A DNA stretch of 5,889 nucleotides, from assembly GCA_011391285.1 (NCBI GenBank), contig JAABQU010000043.1, forward strand, positions 1-5,889, written 5' to 3'. The DNA comes from Thiobacillus sp. Its GTDB lineage: Bacteria; Pseudomonadota; Gammaproteobacteria; Burkholderiales; Thiobacillaceae. The notes under the pieces were generated by a model, which saw only the letters and a list, made by a program, of their open reading frames with translations, had not been told where the DNA came from and did not search any database. Made by a program: the position numbers and the translations under genes. Numbering within the stretch: position 1 is the stretch's first letter; each line of letters starts with the position of its first letter. Below are positions 1-5,889 of this stretch, in pieces.

Positions 1-14
1 CACGGCCGCCAGAT

Positions 15-20
15 TATAAT
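15..20 (+). promoter_or_regulatory. Probable sigma-70 -10 element of the ABC ATPase-aat-bpt operon
   Basis: The hexamer TATAAT is a perfect match to the sigma-70 -10 consensus. It would place a start site near position 27 and give a leader of about 34 nt before the ATG at 61. A matching -35 would lie at or beyond the left edge of the window, so the promoter cannot be confirmed here. It is the only promoter-like sequence before three tightly overlapping genes, so it probably drives all of them. Confidence 0.5.
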
Positions 21-34
21 TGAGACTCATTCTC
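16..34 (+). promoter_or_regulatory. Fur-box-like operator overlapping the -10 element
   Basis: The 19-bp stretch ending in TGAGACTCATTCTC matches the classical Fur box GATAATGATAATCATTATC at 12 of 19 positions by hand alignment. It also resembles the GAGAAT-type iron boxes known from Pseudomonas and Betaproteobacteria. It overlaps the -10 hexamer, where Fe-loaded Fur would block RNA polymerase. The downstream ATPase belongs to the ferric-iron transporter family, which fits. The match is moderate and a chance resemblance remains possible. Confidence 0.4.
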
Positions 35-60
35 CACAAGCCGCCATCTACGCGACGATC

Positions 61-1128
61 ATGCCCCTGCTCGAAGTCGACCGTGTCAGCCATGCCTACG
101 GCAAGCAAGCCGTGGTGCGCGACCTGTCCTTCGACCTGGCGCAAGGTGAAATCGCCTGCCTGCTGGGATCTTCGGGCTGCGGCAAGACCACCATGCTGCG
201 ACTGATCGCCGGATTCGAGGCGCCGTCGACCGGCAGCATTCGCCTCAACGGCGTGACCATCGCCAACGAAAAGGCCGGGATGCCGGCAGAAGCGCGACGC
301 ATCGGCATGGTGTTCCAGGATTACGCACTGTTCCCGCACCTTTCGATTGCCGACAATATCGGCTTCGGCCTGCGCGAAAAGTCGGCGCCGGCGAGACGCC
401 AACGCGTCGAAGAAATGCTGGAACTGATCGGGCTCGCCAATCGCGGCGAGCGCTATCCGCACGAACTTTCCGGCGGCCAGCAGCAGCGCGTGGCGCTGGC
501 CCGCGCCCTGGCGCCGCAACCACACCTGCTGCTGCTCGACGAGCCTTTCTCCAACCTCGATGTCGAACTGCGCGAACGCCTGTCCCTGGAAGTGCGCGAC
601 ATCCTCAAGCGCGCCGGCATGGCGGCGATACTGGTGACCCACGACCAGAACGAAGCGTTCGTCATGGCGGACATGGTCGGCATCATGCGCGAGGGAAGGA
701 TCGAGCAGTGGGACACGCCCTACAACCTCTATCACCGCCCAGCGACGCGCCACGTGGCTGATTTCATCGGTCAGGGGGTGTTCCTCCCCGGCGAAGTGCT
801 GTCAAGCCAGGTGGTGGAAGTCGAACTCGGCCGGCTCGATTCCGAAGTACCGATGGATTGCGCTTCTAGTTGCTTCGAGTGCCAGCGCAGTTGTCGCCTC
901 GACGTACTGCTGCGTCCCGACGACGTGATCCACGACGATGCCAGCGAGGTCAAGGCAGAAGTCGTGGCCAAGGCCTTTCGCGGGGCCGAGTTCCTTTACA
1001 CGCTGCGTCTCGCCTCGGGCGCGCAAGTCTTGTCGCTGGTGCCTTCGCATCACAACCACGCCATCGGCGAGAAGATCGGCATCCGGCTCGACGTCGACCA
1101 TGTCGTCACCTTCACCCAGGGCCCATGA
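61..1128 (+). CDS. ABC transporter ATP-binding protein, FbpC (ferric iron)/PotA-CysA-like type
   Basis: This is the cytoplasmic ATPase subunit of an import ABC transporter, most like the Fe(III) family FbpC/AfuC; its permease and binding protein are not in the window. All nucleotide-binding motifs are intact: Walker [10 protein letters not shown] (36-44), Q-loop Gln86, signature LSGGQ (136-140), Walker B ending in Asp160 with catalytic Glu161, and H-loop His194. Residues from about 235 form a regulatory TOBE-like domain with the typical LLRPDD strand (283-288). The 355-residue length is normal for the family. Directly before that strand is an unusual CX3CX2CX3C cluster (Cys267, 271, 274, 278), and a His-rich HHNH lies at 330-333. 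The start at 61 gives the usual N-terminus, although the Shine-Dalgarno sequence is weak. The stop overlaps the start of aat (ATGA). Iron as substrate is inferred from family resemblance and the Fur-like site; spermidine, sulfate or phosphonate ATPases share the same fold. Confidence 0.88.
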   Translation: MPLLEVDRVSHAYGKQAVVRDLSFDLAQGEIACLLGSSGCGKTTMLRLIAGFEAPSTGSIRLNGVTIANEKAGMPAEARRIGMVFQDYALFPHLSIADNIGFGLREKSAPARRQRVEEMLELIGLANRGERYPHELSGGQQQRVALARALAPQPHLLLLDEPFSNLDVELRERLSLEVRDILKRAGMAAILVTHDQNEAFVMADMVGIMREGRIEQWDTPYNLYHRPATRHVADFIGQGVFLPGEVLSSQVVEVELGRLDSEVPMDCASSCFECQRSCRLDVLLRPDDVIHDDASEVKAEVVAKAFRGAEFLYTLRLASGAQVLSLVPSHHNHAIGEKIGIRLDVDHVVTFTQGP

Positions 1129-1841
1129 TTCCCTGGCTGCCGCAGGGCCTGGTCTTTCCACCGCTGGAATCGGCGCTTCGTGACCCCAACGGACTGCTCG
1201 CCGCGGGCGGCGACCTGAACCCGCAACGCATCCTCGCCGCCTACCGGTGCGGCATATTTCCCTGGTATTCCGCCGGCGAACCCATTCTGTGGTGGAGCCC
1301 CGATCCGCGCATGGTGCTGTTCCCTGCCGAATTGAAGATATCCGGCTCACTGGCAAAAACTTTGCGTAATGCCAACTACGAGGTGCAACTCGACACGGCC
1401 TTCGACGACGTGATCCATGCCTGCGCGGTCAAGCCGCGCGACGGTCAGCCCGGCACCTGGATCACCGTTGAAATGCAACAGGCCTACCGTGCATTACACC
1501 GGCTGGGCTACGCGCACAGCGTGGAAACCTGGATAGGCGGCAAGCTCGCCGGCGGCCTGTACGGCATCGCGCTGGGGCAGGCGTTTTACGGCGAATCAAT
1601 GTTCAGCCATGTGCGCGACGCCTCGAAAATTGCACTTGCGCATTTGTGCGCTCACCTCAAGCGGCGTGGATTCGGCATAATCGACTGCCAGATGGAAACC
1701 GCTCACCTCGCCTCGCTCGGTGCAAGACCGATTCCCCGCCGCGACTTTACCGCGCGGCTGGACGAGCTTTGCCTGCGCGGCGACCCGCCCGGACACTGGG
1801 CGCCCAGCGCCATCGACGGCCACTTCAGGCGCCGCCCATGA
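1125..1841 (+). CDS. aat: Leucyl/phenylalanyl-tRNA-protein transferase (Aat)
   Basis: This cytosolic enzyme transfers Leu or Phe from aminoacyl-tRNA to proteins with N-terminal Arg or Lys, producing N-degrons that ClpS delivers to ClpAP. The 238-residue product carries the family hallmarks in order: GGDL (28-31), [17 protein letters not shown] (ending at Arg62), the GESMFS loop (156-161) and IIDCQ (185-189), followed by HLASLGA and an IPRRDF stretch. Glu157, Asp187 and Gln189 correspond, with an offset of one, to the known E. coli catalytic residues Glu156, Asp186 and Gln188. Length is close to the 234 residues of E. coli Aat. An upstream extension of the same frame to 870 is only an overlap with the ATPase gene. 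The ATG at 1125 begins exactly at the family N-terminus (MIPWLP) and overlaps the preceding stop by 4 nt, so translational coupling is likely. It also overlaps bpt by 4 nt. Confidence 0.96.
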   Translation: MIPWLPQGLVFPPLESALRDPNGLLAAGGDLNPQRILAAYRCGIFPWYSAGEPILWWSPDPRMVLFPAELKISGSLAKTLRNANYEVQLDTAFDDVIHACAVKPRDGQPGTWITVEMQQAYRALHRLGYAHSVETWIGGKLAGGLYGIALGQAFYGESMFSHVRDASKIALAHLCAHLKRRGFGIIDCQMETAHLASLGARPIPRRDFTARLDELCLRGDPPGHWAPSAIDGHFRRRP

Positions 1842-2566
1842 CGCACCTGCGCGACTTGCCGCCTTTCCCTCTGCTGCAGTTCTATGCGACTGCGCCCTAT
1901 GGCTGTTCCTACCTGCCGGGGCGCATCGCGCGCTCGCAGGTCGCGACGCCGACCCATCTCATCGACAGCGCGACCTACAGCGAACTGGTGCGCGCCGGTT
2001 TTCGCCGCAGCGGCGTATTCACCTATCGTCCGTATTGCGATGCCTGCCGTGAATGCCAGCCGGTGCGGCTCGACGTGAAGGCCTTTGTGCCCAACCGCAG
2101 CCAGCGCCGGGCACTGGTCCAGCACGCCGCGCTCACCGTGCGCGAATGCAGCCTGAGCTTCCGCGAAGAGCACTATCAGCTCTACCAGCACTATCAGGCG
2201 GCGCGGCACTCGGGCGGGGGCATGGACCAGGACAGCCGCGACCAGTACGCCCACTTCCTGCTGCAAACCCATGTCGACAGCCGGCTCATCGAATTCCGTG
2301 AAAACGGCGTGCTGCGCGTGGTCAGCATCATCGACGTACTGGCCGACGGACTCTCGTCGGTCTATACGTTCTACGACCCGGACGTCACCAACGCCAGCTA
2401 TGGCACCTTTGCCATACTCTGGCAGATCGCGCAGTGCCAGCATGTGGAACTGCCCTGGCTGTATCTCGGCTACTGGATTCGCGACAGCCGCAAGATGGCC
2501 TACAAGGCCAGGTTCCGTCCGCTGCAGGCGCTGCGCCACGGTGAGTGGCAGCCGGTCGAAGAATAA
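1838..2566 (+). CDS. bpt: Aspartate/glutamate leucyltransferase (Bpt), bacterial ATE-family arginyltransferase homologue
   Basis: Bpt transfers Leu from Leu-tRNA to proteins with N-terminal Asp or Glu, feeding them to ClpS/ClpAP. It is related to eukaryotic arginyltransferase ATE1. The 242-residue product shows the ATE N-terminal domain: PYGCSYLPG with Cys23, then [14 protein letters not shown] and the CX2CX2C group Cys67, Cys70 and Cys73, followed by NRSQRR. The C-terminal GNAT-like domain contains [10 protein letters not shown] (173-182) and [15 protein letters not shown] (from 209), both highly typical. The ATG at 1838 overlaps the aat stop (ATGA) and gives the standard N-terminus, so a longer reading back to 1646 is rejected. 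Expression probably depends on coupled translation from aat. Pairing of aat with bpt is common in proteobacteria, whereas an iron-type ATPase ahead of them is less expected. No canonical terminator follows. Confidence 0.95.
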   Translation: MTHLRDLPPFPLLQFYATAPYGCSYLPGRIARSQVATPTHLIDSATYSELVRAGFRRSGVFTYRPYCDACRECQPVRLDVKAFVPNRSQRRALVQHAALTVRECSLSFREEHYQLYQHYQAARHSGGGMDQDSRDQYAHFLLQTHVDSRLIEFRENGVLRVVSIIDVLADGLSSVYTFYDPDVTNASYGTFAILWQIAQCQHVELPWLYLGYWIRDSRKMAYKARFRPLQALRHGEWQPVEE

Positions 2567-2582
2567 ACGACTTTTCCCCCAA

Positions 2583-2603
2583 CCCCTTCTCCGGGAGAAG
2601 GGG
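2583..2603. repeat. GC-rich hairpin, REP-like intergenic motif (CCCCTTCTC...GAGAAGGGG)
   Basis: Left arm 2583-2591 and right arm 2595-2603 are perfect 9-bp complements around a 3-nt loop. It begins 16 nt after the bpt stop. No T-run follows on the plus strand, and on the minus strand the hairpin is followed by TTGGGGGAAAAG, so it is not a canonical intrinsic terminator in either direction. The wording (CCCCAACCCC, then a hairpin closed by GGGG) resembles a short palindrome recurring between genes of many GC-rich proteobacteria. It may stabilise 3' ends of mRNA. Confidence 0.5.
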
Positions 2604-2638
2604 CGACCACGGCTCGCTGCGCTCGCAGGCTTTTGACG

Positions 2639-2669
2639 GGTCTGCCTTGGGACGGCCCGGCGGCAGACC
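2639..2669. repeat. Inverted repeat GGTCTGCC...GGCAGACC, possible 3'-end stem-loop
   Basis: Perfect 8-bp arms at 2639-2646 and 2662-2669 enclose a GC-rich 15-nt loop. The structure begins about 39 nt past the stop of the minus-strand lipoprotein gene. The base run after it on the minus strand (CGTCAAAAG) lacks a U-tract, so intrinsic termination is doubtful. It may be a transcript-end stabiliser or part of a larger palindromic element. Confidence 0.35.
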
Positions 2670-2707
2670 ATAAAAGTCGGCGCTGGCGACACGGCGACAA
2701 TCGGCAG

Positions 2708-4852
2708 TCAGCGCGCCGTCGCCGTCTCCCGCCGCCGGTAACCGCTCCAGGCCGGCCAGATCGCCGCCCCGAGCACCAGTACAATCGCCAGCAGCGGCCA
2801 CAGCACCGGGCGGTTCCACTCGCTGCGCCGCTGCTCGCGCAAGGCAGCATCGACGCGCTGATATTTGAGCGTGTTATGACCGACCTTGCTCGGTTTCCTG
2901 TTGGTCAGCCAGGCATGACGCAAGGTGTAGTCCTTGGGATGAAAACCCCAGACCCAGGGCGCATCGTGACGCAGAATGTCCGTCATGCGGTCGATCAGTT
3001 CCTGCCGCGGCGCGCCGTTCTCCATCGCCTTGACCTGCTCGAACAGGCGGTCGTACTCGGGGTTCCGGTAGTTCGCCGCGTTCTCGCCGGATTCCTTCAC
3101 CTTGCCCTGCTTGCCATGCAGCAGGAAAAGGAAATTCTCCGGATCGGGATAGTCCGCATTCCAGCCGAAGTAGAAAAGCTGCACTGCACCCTTGCGCACC
3201 TTTTCCTGGAAACGGTTGTAGTCGGTGCTGCGCACCACCAGTTGCGCATCGATCTTCGCAAACTGCTTGTTGAGCCAGTCGATACGGGCCTTGGCGCCGA
3301 CGCCGGTGGCCGTCGTGTCGAGATTGATCACCAGCGGTTCGCCGGTTTTCGCATTCCGCCCGTTGGGCCAGCCGGCCTCGGCCAGCAGGCGTTTGGCTTC
3401 GGCGATGGGCTTGCGCCGCGGATGCGCGTCGGCCCAGTCGTACATGTGAGGATTGATCCCCGTGGCGCCTTCGCGGTGACCGAAAATACCGGGAGGGATC
3501 GGACCCTGCGCCGCGACACCGCGACCGTTCTGGAATATCGAGATGAACTCTTCCTGATCGATGGCGATCGAGATCGCCTGGCGCAGCTTGCGCGCATTTT
3601 CCGCAGTCTTGGGATCGCTGCCACCGACCAGCGGATCGAGCCAGTTGAAACCCATGTACATGCTCGAAGTCGCCACCGAGGTGGTCAGCACGATGCCTTG
3701 CGCGCGCATGCTGTCGGACAGGGTAATCTCGCCCGCGCTGACCTGCACGGCCTGGTCGAAGGCGTCCGACGAGATTCCGGACGCATCGTAGTAGCCCTGC
3801 AAAAACTTGTTCCAGTAGGGAATCTGCTCTTTCTCGCGGGTGAACACCACCTTGTCGATGAAAGGCAGCATCCGGCCGCAATCCTTGAGCAGCCCCGCAT
3901 CCTTGTCTTCCGCCTCGCCCTCGCAGGGATAACTTTCCTGGCGAAAATTCGGGTTCCGCTCCAGCACCATGCGTGCATTGGGATTGTTCTCGGTCAGCAT
4001 GTAGGGCCCGGTGCCGATCGGATACCAGTCGAGCGTGAGGTTCTTCTCGGCCATGCCCGGCTGGCTATGGAACTTGTCCGCCTCCCAGGGCATCGGCGCA
4101 AAGAAGGGCATCGCCAGCCAGTACAAGAACTGCGGGTACTTGCCCTTGACGCGGATGCGGTAGCGATAGCGGTCGATGACTTCGGCCCCTTCCAGACGAT
4201 GCTGGCGCAGGTCAATCCAGGGCTGATCTTTCTCCGCCTTCAGGCGCTTGGCAAAATCGCCGAGACCGAGCACGTAGTCGTCCATCAGACCGAAGATCGG
4301 CGAATGCAGTCGCGGGTGGGCAAGTCGTTTCAGACCATAGACGTAATCGTCTGCCGTCAACTCGCGAGTGTCGCGCAAGACGAAGTCGCTCAGAACATTG
4401 ATGCCGGCCAGTTGTGCCGGCGCCAGCGCGTGATAGGCGAAATCTCCACCGGCAGTGCCGCGGGCGAAGGCCGGATGCGGCTGATAACGGATGCCCGGCT
4501 TGATGGTGATGACATAGTCGGTGAAGGCAATCCGCGCCGCATCGGCGGCGTCCGGCAGCGGGCGTCCCCGTGCATCTAGATAGCGTGGCTGAGGCACCGC
4601 CTCGGCGGTGGCGGCGACCAGCATGTAGGGTCGCTTGAGATAGTGGTATTGCAGCGGCGGCTCGTAGATCTGCGCCGTAAAGGTAATCTCGTCCTCGCTG
4701 TAGGACTGCACCGGGTCAAGGTGCTTGGGCCGCTCGGTGAAAGCACTGTAAAGGATGTTCCGACCCCGATCCGCCGCCGGATAGGGATCATTCCAGGCGC
4801 TGCCGCAAGCGGTCATCAGCAACACAAGCAGGCAGGGGAATACGCTATGCAT
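2708..4852 (-). CDS. Family-5 (oligopeptide-type) extracellular solute-binding lipoprotein with C-terminal membrane anchor
   Basis: This probably captures peptides in the periplasm, by family. From the ATG at 4852 the product is 714 residues. A short signal peptide with lipobox-like LMTAC puts the lipidated Cys at 16. A TTG start at 4897 would add 15 residues before it and spoil the signal, so ATG is preferred. SBP_bac_5 features follow: SAFTERPKHLDP (36-47), IGTGPYML (279-286), RQAISIAIDQEEFI (424-437), GPIPPGIFG (450-458) and FGWNADYPDPENF (562-574). It is much longer than typical OppA (about 540 residues), with extra sequence around 80-165. After position 680 comes a hydrophobic helix (about 682-702) and an Arg-rich tail, consistent with a second, membrane-spanning anchor with the tail in the cytoplasm. 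Apart from Cys16 and Cys7 of the signal, the only cysteines are 310 and 325, a possible disulfide. No permease or ATPase lies next to it: bpt converges below and fabI diverges above. The exact ligand is unknown. Confidence 0.88.
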   Translation of the reverse strand: MHSVFPCLLVLLMTACGSAWNDPYPAADRGRNILYSAFTERPKHLDPVQSYSEDEITFTAQIYEPPLQYHYLKRPYMLVAATAEAVPQPRYLDARGRPLPDAADAARIAFTDYVITIKPGIRYQPHPAFARGTAGGDFAYHALAPAQLAGINVLSDFVLRDTRELTADDYVYGLKRLAHPRLHSPIFGLMDDYVLGLGDFAKRLKAEKDQPWIDLRQHRLEGAEVIDRYRYRIRVKGKYPQFLYWLAMPFFAPMPWEADKFHSQPGMAEKNLTLDWYPIGTGPYMLTENNPNARMVLERNPNFRQESYPCEGEAEDKDAGLLKDCGRMLPFIDKVVFTREKEQIPYWNKFLQGYYDASGISSDAFDQAVQVSAGEITLSDSMRAQGIVLTTSVATSSMYMGFNWLDPLVGGSDPKTAENARKLRQAISIAIDQEEFISIFQNGRGVAAQGPIPPGIFGHREGATGINPHMYDWADAHPRRKPIAEAKRLLAEAGWPNGRNAKTGEPLVINLDTTATGVGAKARIDWLNKQFAKIDAQLVVRSTDYNRFQEKVRKGAVQLFYFGWNADYPDPENFLFLLHGKQGKVKESGENAANYRNPEYDRLFEQVKAMENGAPRQELIDRMTDILRHDAPWVWGFHPKDYTLRHAWLTNRKPSKVGHNTLKYQRVDAALREQRRSEWNRPVLWPLLAIVLVLGAAIWPAWSGYRRRETATAR

Positions 4853-4875
4853 GCCGGCGAGTTTAGCTGATCCGC

Positions 4876-4881
4876 TATAAT
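4876..4881 (+). promoter_or_regulatory. Probable -10 element of fabI
   Basis: A perfect TATAAT lies 30 bp before the fabI ATG, predicting a start near 4888 and a very short leader of about 24 nt. The expected -35 position (about 4852-4859) is GC-rich (GCCGGC) and does not match TTGACA, and there is no extended TGn, so an activator or other input may be needed. The TATA block is nearly palindromic, and on the minus strand TATAGC with an upstream TTGGTT could weakly serve the divergent lipoprotein gene. Confidence 0.5.
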
Positions 4882-4899
4882 CCGCCGCTGGATTCAACC

Positions 4900-4904
4900 A
4901 AGGA
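4900..4904 (+). promoter_or_regulatory. Shine-Dalgarno sequence of fabI
   Basis: AAGGA lies 7 nt before the ATG at 4912, a good ribosome-binding spacing. It fixes the fabI start and is the strongest such site before any gene in the window. Confidence 0.75.
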
Positions 4905-4911
4905 AAAAGCG

Positions 4912-5712
4912 ATGGGATTTCTCGCTGGCAAACGCATTCTGATCACCGGTCTGATCTCGAACCGCTCAATCGCCTACGGTATCGCCAAGGCCTGCCACCG
5001 TGAGGGTGCCAGCCTCGCCTTCACCTACCAGAACGAACGTGTCCGCGATCGCATCGCCAAATTTGCCGATGAATTCGGCTCAACGGCGATATTCCCTTGC
5101 GATGTCGGCCAGGATGCCGAGATCGAGGCCGTCTTCATGGAACTTGGCAAGCACTGGGACGGGCTGGAGGGTCTGGTGCATTCCATCGCCTTTGCTCCCA
5201 ACGATGCGATTGAAGGGGACTTTCTCGAAGGCCTCTCGCGCGAGTCCTTCCGCATCGCGCACGATGTGTCGTCCTACAGCTACCCCGCACTGGCCAAGGC
5301 CGCCCGCCCGCTGCTGCTGAAGGGCAACAACGCCTCCGTTCTGGCGCTGACCTATCTCGGCGCCGTGCGCACCATGCCCAACTACAACACCATGGGCCTG
5401 GCCAAGGCGAGCCTCGAAGCGGCGACGCGCTATCTGGCGTTCTGTCTCGGCCCGCAGGGCATCCGCGCCAATGCGCTGTCCGCCGGACCGATCAAGACGC
5501 TGGCCGCCTCGGGTATTGGCAACTTCGGCAAGCTGCTGGCCTACAACGCGCATCACGCTCCATTACGGCGCAACGTGACCATAGACGAAGTTGGCAATGC
5601 CGCGGCTTTCCTGCTGTCCGATCTCGCCAGCGGCATCACCGGCGAAATCCTCTACGTCGATGGCGGCACGCACACCACGGCCATGGGCAACGCCGATCCG
5701 CTGCCGGGCTGA
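4912..5712 (+). CDS. fabI: Enoyl-[acyl-carrier-protein] reductase [NADH] FabI
   Basis: FabI reduces trans-2-enoyl-ACP to acyl-ACP with NAD(P)H, the last step of each cytosolic type II fatty-acid elongation cycle, and is the target of triclosan and isoniazid-type inhibitors. The 266-residue product is an atypical short-chain dehydrogenase. The N-terminal nucleotide-binding segment reads [15 protein letters not shown], and the catalytic set Tyr148, Tyr158 and Lys165 keeps the E. coli spacing (Tyr146, Tyr156, Lys163). ISSYS-like [26 protein letters not shown] and the C-terminal GEILYVDGG are also present. Residue 93 is Ala (HSIAFAP), where E. coli has Gly; the same Ala occurs in the triclosan-sensitive Staphylococcus aureus enzyme. 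The gene has its own -10 and ribosome-binding site and ends at a strong terminator, so it is probably monocistronic. It is divergent from the solute-binding lipoprotein gene. Confidence 0.97.
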   Translation: MGFLAGKRILITGLISNRSIAYGIAKACHREGASLAFTYQNERVRDRIAKFADEFGSTAIFPCDVGQDAEIEAVFMELGKHWDGLEGLVHSIAFAPNDAIEGDFLEGLSRESFRIAHDVSSYSYPALAKAARPLLLKGNNASVLALTYLGAVRTMPNYNTMGLAKASLEAATRYLAFCLGPQGIRANALSAGPIKTLAASGIGNFGKLLAYNAHHAPLRRNVTIDEVGNAAAFLLSDLASGITGEILYVDGGTHTTAMGNADPLPG

Positions 5713-5733
5713 AGAAGCAGTCGTCATCCCCCT

Positions 5734-5780
5734 GCAGCGTATAAAAAAGCCCCGCACTGCGGGGCTTTTTTATACGCTGC
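5734..5780. terminator. Bidirectional Rho-independent terminator between fabI and a convergent gene
   Basis: A 47-bp perfect palindrome has 23-bp arms (5734-5756 and 5758-5780) around one central base. The working hairpin is GCCCCGC (5749-5755), loop ACT, GCGGGGC (5759-5765), followed by TTTTTT on the plus strand and, by symmetry, AAAAAA read as a U-run on the minus strand. It begins 22 nt after the fabI stop and 9 nt before the end of the minus-strand gene, so it can terminate both transcripts. Confidence 0.93.
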
Positions 5781-5788
5781 GGAGCCGG

Positions 5789-5889
5789 TCAACGCTCCTT
5801 GTTCTCCAACGCGGCCTTGTTGACCTTGACCGGATAATTTTCCCTAAGGCTCGCCATCCAGGCCGCAAACTCTTCCTCGGCCACGATGC
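5789..5889 (-). CDS. C-terminal fragment of a convergent gene, possibly PpiD/SurA-type peptidyl-prolyl isomerase
   Basis: An open frame enters from the right edge on the minus strand and stops with TGA at 5789-5791. It supplies 33 C-terminal residues including the segment FAAWMASLRENYPVKVN followed by a Lys/Glu-rich tail. The stop lies next to the bidirectional terminator, which supports a real gene. The pattern of an amphipathic helix, then a Leu-Arg and a Val-x-Val-Asn strand, resembles the end of PpiD/SurA-like periplasmic foldases of Betaproteobacteria. That identification rests on a short tail and is tentative; the 5' end is outside the window. Confidence 0.5.
   Translation of the reverse strand, partial: IVAEEEFAAWMASLRENYPVKVNKAALENKER

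Larger units (their letters stand above)
2568..2679. repeat. Nested inverted-repeat region in the convergent intergenic gap
   Basis: CGACTTTT (2568-2575) and AAAAGTCG (2672-2679) form a perfect 8-bp inverted repeat bounding 112 bp. Two perfect hairpins lie inside it, at 2583-2603 and 2639-2669, with a short CTGCG/CGCAG palindrome between them (2617-2628). This region fills most of the gap between the ends of bpt and the convergent lipoprotein gene, and no coding sequence is visible. It could be a small REP- or MITE-like palindromic element or simply a structured 3' region for both transcripts. An 8-bp match over this distance could arise by chance, so treating it as one unit is tentative. Confidence 0.35.

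Noticed and set aside
870..1124. An in-frame upstream extension of aat by 85 codons
   Set aside because: It overlaps the regulatory domain of the ABC ATPase in another frame. The Aat family begins at the MIPWLP start at 1125, which also makes the ATGA coupling.
2583..2603. The hairpin after bpt as an intrinsic terminator
   Set aside because: No T-run follows the stem on either strand, so it is listed as a repeat instead.
1703..2692. A 329-codon minus-strand open frame opposite aat and bpt
   Set aside because: It covers the strongly conserved plus-strand Bpt and the intergenic repeats, and it shows no domain or initiation signals of its own.
2633..4579. A long plus-strand open frame (648 codons) lying antisense to the solute-binding protein gene
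   Set aside because: It begins at a TTG without a ribosome-binding site, has no recognisable domain, and mirrors the codon pattern of the opposite strand, which encodes a clear family-5 binding protein. Long antisense frames are common in GC-rich genomes.
4853..4897. TTG at 4897 as start of the solute-binding lipoprotein
   Set aside because: It would place 15 polar residues before the hydrophobic signal segment and make the gene run through the fabI -10 region. The ATG at 4852 gives a proper short lipoprotein signal.
5188..5190. Ala93 in FabI as a possible triclosan-resistance change (E. coli has Gly93, and G93V gives resistance)
   Set aside because: Ala at this position is normal in other FabI proteins, including the triclosan-sensitive S. 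aureus enzyme, so resistance cannot be inferred.

Overview
The window looks like core chromosome of a GC-rich proteobacterium (about 60% GC by eye). FabI, Aat and Bpt all resemble Betaproteobacteria, possibly a Rhodocyclales-like lineage; this is judged from protein character and gene content, not from a search. There are no RNA genes, insertion sequences, CRISPR arrays or phage genes, and every complete gene is intact.

Layout: (1) Positions 1-60 hold a perfect -10 hexamer overlapping a Fur-box-like sequence. (2) Positions 61-2566 are a tight plus-strand operon of three genes: an FbpC-type (ferric iron family) ABC ATPase, then aat, then bpt. Both junctions are 4-nt ATGA overlaps. (3) Positions 2567-2707 are a 141-bp convergent gap with nested inverted repeats. 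(4) Positions 2708-4852 (minus) encode a large family-5 (oligopeptide type) solute-binding lipoprotein that also carries a C-terminal membrane helix. (5) Positions 4853-4911 are a short divergent promoter region. (6) Positions 4912-5712 (plus) encode FabI enoyl-ACP reductase. (7) Positions 5734-5780 are a perfectly symmetric bidirectional terminator. (8) Positions 5789-5889 (minus) are the C-terminal end of a convergent gene, perhaps a PpiD/SurA-type foldase.

How the genes fit together: Aat and Bpt are the two bacterial aminoacyl-tRNA-protein transferases that add Leu/Phe or Leu to protein N-termini, creating N-degrons for ClpS/ClpAP. Co-transcription with an iron-family ABC ATPase behind a possible Fur site would link N-degron tagging to iron status. 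The Cys clusters in the ATPase regulatory domain and in Bpt make this more intriguing, but it remains inference. The peptide-binding lipoprotein has no permease genes beside it in this window. FabI is the housekeeping last step of the fatty-acid elongation cycle. I found no clearly new multi-gene system. The best leads are the Fur-like operon head, the CX3CX2CX3C insertion in the ATPase and the doubly anchored binding protein.
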